DNA from: CAVVSD01 sp963837655
GTDB taxonomy: Bacteria; Actinomycetota; Thermoleophilia; Solirubrobacterales; Solirubrobacteraceae
NCBI GenBank assembly: GCA_963837655.1
Contig: CAWIOK010000001.1
Location: 124,001 to 188,000, forward strand
Direction of reading: 5' to 3'
Length of the DNA stretch: 64,000 nucleotides
Each line of letters opens with the position of its first letter. The first letter of the stretch is position 1. A program made the translations under genes and the position numbers. This document shows, in pieces, positions 14,808 to 22,256 of the stretch. The notes beneath the pieces were generated by a model. The model searched no databases. It saw nothing but the letters and a program-made list of their open reading frames with translations, and was not told the origin of the DNA.

Positions 14808-15956
14808 CTAGTGCTCCTCTGCGCAGGCGTCGAGGAGCGCGAGCGCGACGTCGAGCATGCCCTCGAGCGCCTGGACCGAGACGCGCTCGTCGGGCTGGTG
14901 GTTGCGCTCGGTCCCGTTGGCGAGATTGACGACGGGCAGGCCCTGGGCGATGAAGGCGTTGGCGTCGGATGCGCCGCCGGTCGGGATCAGCTGTGGCGTG
15001 TGCCCGCAGGCGCGCAGCGCGCGCTCGGCCGCCGCGACGACCGGGTCACCGGGGCGCAGCCGGAAGCCTCGGAAGTGGCGCTGGCTGGTCACGTCGACGT
15101 CGACCGGGTCGGCGGGGTCGTTGGCGGCGTCGTGGATCGCGTCGACGATCGCGGCGAGCGTCGACTCGGCGCGGGCCTCGTCGAGCGACCGGCACTCGCC
15201 GGTGATGGTGCAACGGTCGGGCACGATGTTCGTCGACGACTCGGTGCCGCCGCGGATGCTGGCGACGTTCGCCGTCGTCTCCGCGTCGATGCGGCCATGG
15301 GGCATCGCGGCGACCGCCCTGGCCGCAGCGTGCACCGCCGACCGGCCCGCCTCCGGGCGCACCCCGGCGTGCGCAGCGATGCCGTGGAACGTCGCGCCGA
15401 AGCGGAAGTGCGTCGGCGACGCGACGACGATGGCGCCGATCGGCGCGGCGTTGTCGAAGACGTAGCCACGGGTGCTCTGCAGCGCCGCGGGGTCCAACGC
15501 CCTGGCGCCCTGGAGGCCGATCTCCTCGCCGGTCGTGAACACGAGCTCCAGGCCGACCGGCGAGCCCTCGACGGCGACCCGCCGCGCGAGCTCGATCAGC
15601 ACCGCCACAGCCACCTTGTTGTCGGCGCCGAGGATCGCGTCGTGACGGTTGACCCAGAGCCCCTCGTCGACGACCGGCTCGATGGGGCCGTTGACGGCCA
15701 CCGTGTCCATGTGCGCGGCGAGCAGGATGGTCGGCGCGCCCTCACGGCGCGAGGGGATACGGACGAGCAGGTTCCCGCAGTCGGCGCCGGTCTCCGGGCT
15801 GGTGTCGTCCTCGGACACCTCGAGCCCGATCGCGCGCATGTGGGCGGTGACTGCCTCCGCGCACGCACGCTCGCTGCCCGACGGGCTCGGGATCGCGCAG
15901 AGAGCGGCGAACGTCTCGTTCAGCCGGCGGCGCTCCGCCTCCGACGCCGGGCGCAC
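14808..15956 (-). CDS. M20-family metallopeptidase (PepT/DapE-like)
   Basis: About 382 residues. Di-zinc ligands are seen in AAHMDTVAV (His/Asp), ILGADNKVAVAV (bridging Asp), FTTGEEIGLQGA (catalytic Glu and ligand Glu) and near the C-terminus in a NHQPDERV segment. The lid domain has ATFHGIAAHAGVRPEAGRSA. The family cleaves dipeptides or tripeptides or deacylates small amides; the exact substrate is unknown, with peptidase T-like the best guess. GTG at 15956 is the first good start after the pyrG stop 12 nt upstream; no clear ribosome site. Part of a pyrG-M20-Nudix-xerD run. Confidence 0.88.
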   Translation of the reverse strand: MRPASEAERRRLNETFAALCAIPSPSGSERACAEAVTAHMRAIGLEVSEDDTSPETGADCGNLLVRIPSRREGAPTILLAAHMDTVAVNGPIEPVVDEGLWVNRHDAILGADNKVAVAVLIELARRVAVEGSPVGLELVFTTGEEIGLQGARALDPAALQSTRGYVFDNAAPIGAIVVASPTHFRFGATFHGIAAHAGVRPEAGRSAVHAAARAVAAMPHGRIDAETTANVASIRGGTESSTNIVPDRCTITGECRSLDEARAESTLAAIVDAIHDAANDPADPVDVDVTSQRHFRGFRLRPGDPVVAAAERALRACGHTPQLIPTGGASDANAFIAQGLPVVNLANGTERNHQPDERVSVQALEGMLDVALALLDACAEEH

Positions 15957-15967
15957 TCGGATCGCTG

Positions 15968-17635
15968 CTAGAGCCGCGAGGCGGCGGGCTCGCCGTCGGG
16001 CACGGTGCGCTCGGTCCGCTCCAAGCGCTGCCCGGCGGAGCCGACGAACTCGCGGAACAGCGGCGCGGGCCGCTCGGGCCGCGACTTGAACTCCGGGTGG
16101 TACTGCGACGCGACGAAGAACGGATGGTCGTCGAGCTCGATGACCTCGACGAGCCGCTCGTCCGGCGACGTGCCCGACACACGCAGCCCGGCCGCCTCCA
16201 AGCGCTTGCGCAGGAAGAGGTTGACCTCGTAGCGATGGCGGTGGCGCTCGTAGATGACGGCCTCGTCGTAGAGCTCGCGCGCCCGCGTCTCGGGGTGCAG
16301 CTTGATCGGGTCCGCCCCGAGGCGCATCGTGCCACCGAGGTCGGAGACCTCCTTCTGCTCGGGGAGCAGGTCGATCACCGGGTGCGGCGTCTCCGGGTCG
16401 AACTCGGTGGAGTTCGCGCCCTCCATGCCCGCGACGTGGCGCGCGAACTCGCATACCGCGAGCTGCATGCCGAGGCAGATGCCGAGGAACGGGATCTGGC
16501 GCTCGCGGGCGACGCGGATCGCGCGGATCTTGCCCTCGATCCCGCGGCCGCCAAAGCCACCGGGGACAAGGATGCCGTCCGCGCCCGCGAGGCGGCGGAC
16601 CGCCTCGGCGTCGTCGGAGATCGTCTCGGAGTCGACCCAGTCGACCTCGATCCTGAAGCCGTGCTGGAAGCCGGCGTGACGCAGCGCCTCGGACACCGAC
16701 AGATAGGCGTCCTCGAGCTGGACGTACTTGCCGACGAGCGCGATGCGCAGGGTGCGCTGCGCGGCGTCCGCGCGCTCCACCGTGGCCTCCCACTCGCCGA
16801 GCTCAGCCTCGGGCACGTCGAAGCCGAAGTGCTCGCAGATGAAGTCGTCGATGTCCTCGTCGCGGTAGTTGAGGGGCACCTTGTAGATGTTGTCGACGTC
16901 CTTCGCCGAGCCGACCGCCTCGACCGGGAGCGACGCGAACAGCGCGATCTTCTTGCGGATGTCGAGGTCGAGACCGCCCTCGGAGCGGCACAGGAGCATG
17001 TCGGGCTGGATCCCGATGCGCCGCAGCTCGTTGACGGAATGCTGCGTCGGCTTGGTCTTCAGCTCACCCGCGTGCCCGATGTAGGGCACGAGCGTGAGGT
17101 GGATGTACATGATGTTGCGCCGGCCGACGTCGACCGGGAACTGCCGGATCGCCTCAAGGAACGGCAGCGACTCGATGTCGCCCACCGTGCCGCCGATCTC
17201 CGTGATCACGACGTCGACGTCGCTCGTCTCGCCGATGAGCCGCACGCGCTGCTTGATCTCGTCGGTGATGTGCGGGACGACCTGGACCGTCGCGCCGAGG
17301 TAGTCGCCCCGGCGCTCGCGGCGGATGACCGAGTTGTAGATGCCGCCGGCCGTGACGTTCGACGCCCGCGACGTGTTCGCATCCGTGAAGCGCTCGTAGT
17401 GCCCGAGGTCGAGGTCGGTCTCCGCGCCGTCCTCCGTCACGAACACCTCGCCGTGCTGGTACGGCGACATCGTGCCGGGATCGATGTTGATGTATGGATC
17501 GAACTTCTGCAGGCCCACCGAGAGCCCCCGGGCCACGAGCAGGCGGCCGATGGACGCGGCGGCGATGCCCTTGCCGAGCGAGGACACGACACCCCCGGTG
17601 ATGAAGATGAAGCGGGTCTTGGGGCGATCGGTCAT
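15968..17635 (-). CDS. pyrG: CTP synthase
   Basis: A 555-residue enzyme that aminates UTP to CTP using ATP and glutamine. The amidoligase domain begins with FIFITGGVVSSLGKGIAAAS and continues QKFDPYINIDPGTMSPYQHG and TEIGGTVGDIES. The C-terminal glutamine amidotransferase has GGFGGRGIEGK (oxyanion loop), the nucleophile Cys in LGICLGMQLAV, and the His-Pro-Glu triad in QYHPEFKS. Normal length. ATG at 17635, 96 bp downstream of recN on the same strand. Confidence 0.98.
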   Translation of the reverse strand: MTDRPKTRFIFITGGVVSSLGKGIAAASIGRLLVARGLSVGLQKFDPYINIDPGTMSPYQHGEVFVTEDGAETDLDLGHYERFTDANTSRASNVTAGGIYNSVIRRERRGDYLGATVQVVPHITDEIKQRVRLIGETSDVDVVITEIGGTVGDIESLPFLEAIRQFPVDVGRRNIMYIHLTLVPYIGHAGELKTKPTQHSVNELRRIGIQPDMLLCRSEGGLDLDIRKKIALFASLPVEAVGSAKDVDNIYKVPLNYRDEDIDDFICEHFGFDVPEAELGEWEATVERADAAQRTLRIALVGKYVQLEDAYLSVSEALRHAGFQHGFRIEVDWVDSETISDDAEAVRRLAGADGILVPGGFGGRGIEGKIRAIRVARERQIPFLGICLGMQLAVCEFARHVAGMEGANSTEFDPETPHPVIDLLPEQKEVSDLGGTMRLGADPIKLHPETRARELYDEAVIYERHRHRYEVNLFLRKRLEAAGLRVSGTSPDERLVEVIELDDHPFFVASQYHPEFKSRPERPAPLFREFVGSAGQRLERTERTVPDGEPAASRL

Positions 17636-17731
17636 GCGGGGGGAGTCTCCGGGTGGGAAGCGGACGCCGGCAGGGCCACTGGGAACGGACGGTAGCGCCG
17701 GACGCGGACGAGGCGTGGCACTTCGGAAGAC

Positions 17732-19411
17732 TCAGGCGGCACGGAGCAGCTCTTCCGCGTGGCGTCGCGCGCCATCGTCCTGCTCGTCCGCGCCCAGCAT
17801 GCGCACCAGCTCGGCCACGACCTCGGGGTCTGACAGCTCGGCGACAGTCGTGCGGGCGGGCGCGGCGGTCGGGTCCTTGGCGATCGAGAAGTGCCGATCG
17901 GCCAGCGACGCGACCTGCGGCAGATGTGTGATGCACACGACCTGCCCGCGCTCGGCGAGCGCGCGCAGCTGCTCGCCGACGGCCCTGGCCGTCTGCCCGC
18001 CGATGCCGGCGTCGACCTCGTCGAAGACCAGCGTCGCACCCGCGTCGCCGGTCCCGTCGGCCTCCGCACGCGCGGCCATGATCGCGAGCATCACCCGCGA
18101 CAGCTCGCCGCCCGATGCGGTCTCCCGCAGCGGCGCCGCCGGCACGCCGGCGTTCGGGGCGATGAGGAACTCGACCGCGTCCCCGCCCGTCGGCCCCGGG
18201 TCCCGCTCGGTGAGCTCGATCTCGAATGCCGCGCCCTCCATGGCCAGGGCCTCCAGTCGCTCGCGGACCTCCGCCGCGAGCTTCGGGGCGGCTGCGACGC
18301 GCGCGTCGCGCAGCTCGACGGCCAGACGCCCGAGCTCGGCGCCCGCACGCTCCAGGCCGGACGTCGCGTCCTCGAGCGCCTCCTCGGCGCCGAGCAGCTC
18401 GGCGCGCCTCGCGCGGCACACGTCGGCGTGGGCGAGCACCGCGGTGACGCTGCCGCCGTGCTTGCGCGCCAGGCGGTCGAGCACCGCCAGGCGCTCCTCG
18501 ACGACGTCGAGGCGCCCGGGCTCCGCGTCCAGCCCCTCGGCGTAGCCGCGCAGCTCCCCCGCCAGGTCCTCGGCCTCCACGACGAGCGACCGCCAGCGCA
18601 CGGCGAGCGTGTCGAGCTCACCGTCGACACCTTCCAGCGCCTCCAGCTCCCGCGCTGCGGCGCCGAGCGCCGCCCCGGCGCCGTCGTCCCCGCCGTCGGC
18701 ATCGCCGGCGACCGCCTCCACGGCTCCCAGCGCGGCGCCGCGCAGCGCCTCCACGTGACGCAGCCGATCGCGTTCGGTGCGCAGCGACGCCTCCTCGGCC
18801 TCGCTCGGATCGGCCTCCTCGATCTCGCGCAGCTCGAACTCGAGCAGGTCGAGCTCGCGCTCCCGTCCCGCCGCACGGTCGCGTAGCTCGTCGAGCGCCC
18901 CCTCGAGCGCGCGGACCTCCGCGTGGGCGGCGGCGGTGGCGGCGCGACGCTGCGCCTGCGCGGCGCCGCACGCGGCGTCGAGCACCTCGAGCTGCGAGGA
19001 CGCGAGCGTGAGCCGCCGGTGCTCGTGCTGGCCGTAGAACGCGATCAGCGGCTCGGCGAGCTCGCGCAGGTCGGTCACGGAGGCGGAACGGCCGTTGACG
19101 AGCGCCCGCGTGCGGCCCTCGGCGCTCACGCGGCGCGCGAGGACGACCTCCTCGGCGTCCTCCGGCAGACGCTCGCCGAGCTCGGCCCGCAGCACGTCCG
19201 GCAGCTCGAAGACGCCCTCGACGTAGGCCTCCTTCGCCCCCGGGCGGACGATGCCGGGCCGCGCGCGGCCGCCCAGCAGCAGATCCAGCGCATGGGCCAG
19301 CACGGTCTTGCCCGCGCCGGTCTCCCCCGTGAGGACGTTCAGACCCGGCGCGAGACGCAGCTCGGCCTTCTCGATCAGCAGGAGGTTCTCGACCCGAAGC
19401 TCGTGGAGCAC
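17732..19411 (-). CDS. recN: DNA repair protein RecN
   Basis: A 559-residue SMC-like ATPase that gathers double-strand breaks. Walker A is GETGAGKT at residues 29-36 right after MLHELRVENLLLIEKAELRL. A long coiled-coil region rich in Ala/Glu/Arg occupies about residues 155-380. The C-terminal head carries SGGELSRVMLAI (signature) and LVFDEVDAGIGG (Walker B), then ITHLPQVASLADRHF. Gene order tlyA-nadK-recN is conserved in actinobacteria. No LexA box is evident in the 61-bp gap before it. Confidence 0.97.
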   Translation of the reverse strand: MLHELRVENLLLIEKAELRLAPGLNVLTGETGAGKTVLAHALDLLLGGRARPGIVRPGAKEAYVEGVFELPDVLRAELGERLPEDAEEVVLARRVSAEGRTRALVNGRSASVTDLRELAEPLIAFYGQHEHRRLTLASSQLEVLDAACGAAQAQRRAATAAAHAEVRALEGALDELRDRAAGRERELDLLEFELREIEEADPSEAEEASLRTERDRLRHVEALRGAALGAVEAVAGDADGGDDGAGAALGAAARELEALEGVDGELDTLAVRWRSLVVEAEDLAGELRGYAEGLDAEPGRLDVVEERLAVLDRLARKHGGSVTAVLAHADVCRARRAELLGAEEALEDATSGLERAGAELGRLAVELRDARVAAAPKLAAEVRERLEALAMEGAAFEIELTERDPGPTGGDAVEFLIAPNAGVPAAPLRETASGGELSRVMLAIMAARAEADGTGDAGATLVFDEVDAGIGGQTARAVGEQLRALAERGQVVCITHLPQVASLADRHFSIAKDPTAAPARTTVAELSDPEVVAELVRMLGADEQDDGARRHAEELLRAA

Positions 19412-19472
19412 GCCCGATGGTCTACCAGCGGCTCCCGACGGATCAGCCCGGTCTGCAACGAAGTCGTCACAC

Positions 19473-20330
19473 CTACCGCGACAGCCGGCCGAACTTCTCC
19501 CGCAACCTGCGGTAGAAGGACGTGCCGGGCTGCTGGGCGAGGACCGCCGAGTCGGGCGCGAACCGGGCGCGCAGCTCGACCCCAGGATCCAGCGCGCCGG
19601 CCGGGCGGCCGTCCACCGAGAGGTCCACGCCGAGCTCGGATCGGCTGAGGATGCGCAGCCCGTCGTCCGGCGCGACGACGAGCGACCGCGCCGCGAGCGA
19701 ATGCGGCGCGATGAACGACACGCCGAAGCCCTCCACGCCCCAGGCCATGACGGGGCCGCCGTTGGCGAGGTTGTAGCCCGTCGAGCCCGCGGGCGTGCAC
19801 ACGACGATCCCGTCGCAGCGCACGGAACCGACCTCCTCGCCGTCGAGGAAGTACGACAGCTCGGCGACGCGGTCGCCCATCCGCCGGTGCAGCGAGACGT
19901 CGTTGAAGGCGAGGTGGGTGCGATCCTCGACGTGGACCTCGATCGCGGGCAGGTCGAGGCGCTCGAACTCGCCGCGGAACGCGTGCGTGAAGCCGTCGGA
20001 GAGCTCGTCGGGGTCGACGGTGGCGAGGAAGCCGACCTCGCCGAAGTTCACGGCGAACACGGGCACCCCGGTGCGTGCGTAGCTGCGCAGGGCCCGCAGG
20101 ATGGTCCCGTCGCCGCCGAGCGCGACGCACAGGTCCACGTCGGGCAGGACCGTCGCGTCGGTGACGATGACGCCTTCCTCCGCCGTCACGGCGTGCTTCG
20201 CCGCCTCCTCGGCGTCGAAGCGCAGCTCCACGCCCTCACGGCGCGCATCGGCGACGAGGCGGCGCATGGCCTCGGCGGTCTGCCCGGGGCGCTGGTGGGT
20301 CAGGACGGTGACGCGGGTACGGGAGCTCAC
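19473..20330 (-). CDS. nadK: NAD kinase
   Basis: A 285-residue ATP- or polyphosphate-dependent NAD kinase producing NADP. The GGDGT motif is at residues 72-76 (CVALGGDGTILRA), followed by NFGEVGFLATV, the ND segment (AFNDVSLHR; most enzymes have NE) and TPAGSTGYNLANGGP, which forms the NAD pocket. GTG at 20330 overlaps the tlyA stop (GTGA), so translation is coupled. The frame extends upstream in tlyA without a homologous N-terminus. Part of the tlyA-nadK-recN operon. Confidence 0.97.
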   Translation of the reverse strand: MSSRTRVTVLTHQRPGQTAEAMRRLVADARREGVELRFDAEEAAKHAVTAEEGVIVTDATVLPDVDLCVALGGDGTILRALRSYARTGVPVFAVNFGEVGFLATVDPDELSDGFTHAFRGEFERLDLPAIEVHVEDRTHLAFNDVSLHRRMGDRVAELSYFLDGEEVGSVRCDGIVVCTPAGSTGYNLANGGPVMAWGVEGFGVSFIAPHSLAARSLVVAPDDGLRILSRSELGVDLSVDGRPAGALDPGVELRARFAPDSAVLAQQPGTSFYRRLREKFGRLSR

Positions 20331-21121
20331 AGGGGCTCGACCTCCGCGGCGGCCGCGTCGACATCGTCGACGGCGCCTTCCCTGCCGCCCTCCGCGAGCC
20401 AGGCGAACGTCTCGCGGTTGCCCTTCGGACCAGGGAGGCCCGAGGACGCGAAGCGCAGGACCGACGCGCCGAGCTCCTGCGCCGTGTTCCCGACCGCGAC
20501 GAGCGCCCAGCGCCTGTCCGCGGGCTCGCGGACCACGCCGCCGCTGCCGACGCGTCCCTTGCCGACCTCGAACTGCGGCTTGACCATGACGAGCGCGTCG
20601 AACGTCGGCGCCATGCACCCCAACAGGGCCGGCAGGACCTTGCACAGGGAGATGAACGACAGGTCGGCGACGAGCAGATCGGGCACGTAGGGCAGGTCGG
20701 CGGGACCGAGCGCGCGGACGTTCGTGCGCTCGAGGACCGTGACGCGGTCGTCGTTGCGAAGCGCCCATGCGAGCTCGCCGTACGCGACGTCGACCGCGAC
20801 GACGTGCTCGGCGCCGCGCTGCAGCAGCGCGTCGGTGAAGCCGCCGGTGGAGGCGCCGGCGTCCAGCGCCCGGCGGCCCGTCACCTCCAGGCCGAGCGCG
20901 TCGAGCGCGTTGACGAGCTTGGTCCCGCCCCGCGAGACGTAGCGCGGCCGGTCGTCGACCGCCACGTCGACGTCGGCTGCCACCATCTGGCCCGGCTTCG
21001 CCGCGCGCTCGCGGCCGGGCCCGAGGTGGACCTCCCCGGCGAGGACGGATGCGGCCGCCCGTGCACGGGAGGAGAACAGGCCTCGCTCGGCGAGGAGCGT
21101 GTCGAGCCGGACCCGTTGCAC
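20327..21121 (-). CDS. tlyA: TlyA-family rRNA 2'-O-methyltransferase/hemolysin
   Basis: A 264-residue TlyA. The N-terminal S4 RNA-binding domain (RLDTLLAERGLFSSRARAAA, about 4-65) is joined through YVSRGGTKL to an FtsJ-like SAM methyltransferase with DAGASTGGFTDALL (motif I), KPQFEVGK and SFISL. In mycobacteria TlyA methylates C1409 of 16S and C1920 of 23S rRNA and affects capreomycin sensitivity. GTG start at 21121. A perfect CRP-type palindrome is centred 37 bp upstream and could act on this promoter as well as on the divergent RNA. Confidence 0.94.
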   Translation of the reverse strand: MQRVRLDTLLAERGLFSSRARAAASVLAGEVHLGPGRERAAKPGQMVAADVDVAVDDRPRYVSRGGTKLVNALDALGLEVTGRRALDAGASTGGFTDALLQRGAEHVVAVDVAYGELAWALRNDDRVTVLERTNVRALGPADLPYVPDLLVADLSFISLCKVLPALLGCMAPTFDALVMVKPQFEVGKGRVGSGGVVREPADRRWALVAVGNTAQELGASVLRFASSGLPGPKGNRETFAWLAEGGREGAVDDVDAAAAEVEPL

Positions 21122-21150
21122 GGTGCCAGGAAAGGTACTGGCGTCGCGCC

Positions 21151-21166
21151 TGTGATCGACATCACA
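21151..21166. promoter_or_regulatory. CRP/FNR-type operator (perfect consensus)
   Basis: TGTGATCGACATCACA matches TGTGA-N6-TCACA on both half-sites. Its centre (21158.5) is 41.5 bp upstream of a start at about 21200 whose -10 would be CATATT (21188-21193), the class II activation distance. It is also 37 bp upstream of the divergent tlyA start. Confidence 0.65.
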
Positions 21167-21199
21167 CGTTTATGCGCGTGCATCAGGCATATTCCTACA

Positions 21200-21332
21200 C
21201 GTCGCATCGGTGAGCGCCTCGACGAGAGGCTGACAGCACGAACTTCCCTCATCGACCCAAATAAGACAGACCCATCACATAGCAGTATCTCTCCTCCCCC
21301 AGGACGGCCCGCTTCGGCGGGCCGTTCTGATT
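21200..21332 (+). ncRNA. Candidate small RNA with CRP-type promoter and intrinsic terminator
   Basis: The 230-bp gap between tlyA and the MarR gene has no reading frame worth calling but holds, in order on the plus strand, a perfect CRP-type site, a -10 candidate (CATATT, 21188-21193), a comparatively A/T-rich body (with AAATAAGACAGACCCATCAC), a pyrimidine run CTCTCCTCCCCC just before the stem, and a strong hairpin with tetraloop TTCG followed by TCTGATTTCT. That predicts an RNA of about 130 nt. The C-rich run recalls the exposed C tracts of actinobacterial sRNAs such as 6C, but the two-hairpin 6C layout is not visible. The exact 5' end is inferred from spacing. Confidence 0.5.
21301..21328 (+). 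terminator. Intrinsic terminator
   Basis: A 12-bp stem (AGGACGGCCCGC/GCGGGCCGTTCT, one G-T pair) with stable tetraloop TTCG (21313-21316), followed on the plus strand by GATTTCTG. The reverse strand lacks a T-run, so it points to a plus-strand transcript. Confidence 0.8.
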
Positions 21333-21352
21333 TCTGCGGCCGTTCGGGAGGC

Positions 21353-21787
21353 TCAGCGATCCAGGACCCGGGTCAGAAGGCGCACGAGCTCGTCGCTCTC
21401 CCGCGCGCCAAGCGGTGAGAGCAGCTCGGCCTGCGCCGCATCCACCCGAGCGTCGATGTCACGCAGCGCCTCGGCGCCGGCGGCGGTCAGCGTGACCACG
21501 TTGCGCCGCCGGTCCGCGGCGTCGGCTTCGCGCGCGATCAGCCCCCGTGACTCCAGCTCGGACACCGTCCGGTGCATGTCGCTGCGATCGGCGGCCAGCC
21601 TGCGCCCGAGCGTCGCCTGGCTCGCCGGCCCGTCCTCGCGCAGCGCGACGAGCAGCGCGTAGTGCGCCCGCCGGACCCCGGCCTCCTCCAGATGCGCCGT
21701 GACCGTCCGAGCCCCCAGCAGCGCGACGCGCGCCACGAGCCAGCTGGGGAGCGCGCGCAGTCGCGCGGGAGCGTTCGCCTCGTCCAC
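21353..21787 (-). CDS. MarR-family transcriptional regulator
   Basis: A 144-residue MarR protein with a winged helix: HYALLVALREDGPASQATLG, RRLAADRSDMHRTVSELESRG as the recognition helix, and the wing DAADRRRNVVTLTAAG, where DxRRR is the MarR hallmark. N- and C-terminal helices form the dimer. Members usually repress themselves and a divergent gene until a phenolic ligand binds. Divergent from the SnoaL-like gene, with two matching palindromes between them. Its 3' end faces the sRNA terminator. Confidence 0.92.
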   Translation of the reverse strand: MDEANAPARLRALPSWLVARVALLGARTVTAHLEEAGVRRAHYALLVALREDGPASQATLGRRLAADRSDMHRTVSELESRGLIAREADAADRRRNVVTLTAAGAEALRDIDARVDAAQAELLSPLGARESDELVRLLTRVLDR

Positions 21788-21807
21788 GCGGGGCAGCGTA
21801 GACGATC

Positions 21808-21850
21808 GTTGGCGCTACCAACAGTCTGGTGCTACGTTGGTAACACCAAC
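21808..21850. promoter_or_regulatory. Two MarR-type operators GTTGG-N5-CCAAC
   Basis: GTTGG-CGCTA-CCAAC (21808-21822) and GTTGG-TAACA-CCAAC (21836-21850; arms extend to 7 bp) are repeated 28 bp apart in the 79-bp gap between the divergent MarR and SnoaL genes. Spacing and duplication fit one dimer per site, each covering one promoter. Confidence 0.7.
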
Positions 21851-21866
21851 GACCCGGAGGCCCACC

Positions 21867-22256
21867 ATGCCCACCATCGACCACCTCTCCGACCGCGCCG
21901 ATCTCAGCGACCTCGTCGCCCGCCTCGGGCGCTGGCTGGACGCGGGCGCCACCGACGACGCCGATGACGTCCTCGCCGACGACGTCGTCGCGACCACGCC
22001 GGGCGGCCGCGCGGAGGGCCGCGAGGCCGTCGTCGCACAGGCCCGCGCCAACCACGACGTGCCGACCCTGCACCAGATCACCAACGTCCTCGTCGATCTC
22101 GACGGCGACACGGCGGCGGTCGGCGCCGCCGTCACCGCGACGTTCGCCGACGACCGCGCCACCGGCGGCCGGTACGAGCTCACCGCGGCGCGCACGGACG
22201 CCGGCTGGCGGCTCACCGCCATCGGGATGCAGCCAGTGTGGCGGCGCGGGCTCTAG
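21867..22256 (+). CDS. SnoaL-like (NTF2-fold) protein under MarR control
   Basis: A 129-residue NTF2-like alpha+beta barrel of the SnoaL_4 type: DRADLSDLVARLGRWLD at the start, then DVLADDVVATTPGG, EGREAVVAQARA and a closing TAARTDAGWRLTAIGMQPVW strand. Such proteins act as small cyclases, isomerases, hydratases or ligand binders. ATG at 21867 has CCGGAGG at good spacing. Divergent from and probably repressed by the MarR protein. The last 4 nt overlap dxs tail-to-tail (CTAG). Substrate unknown. Confidence 0.85.
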   Translation: MPTIDHLSDRADLSDLVARLGRWLDAGATDDADDVLADDVVATTPGGRAEGREAVVAQARANHDVPTLHQITNVLVDLDGDTAAVGAAVTATFADDRATGGRYELTAARTDAGWRLTAIGMQPVWRRGL

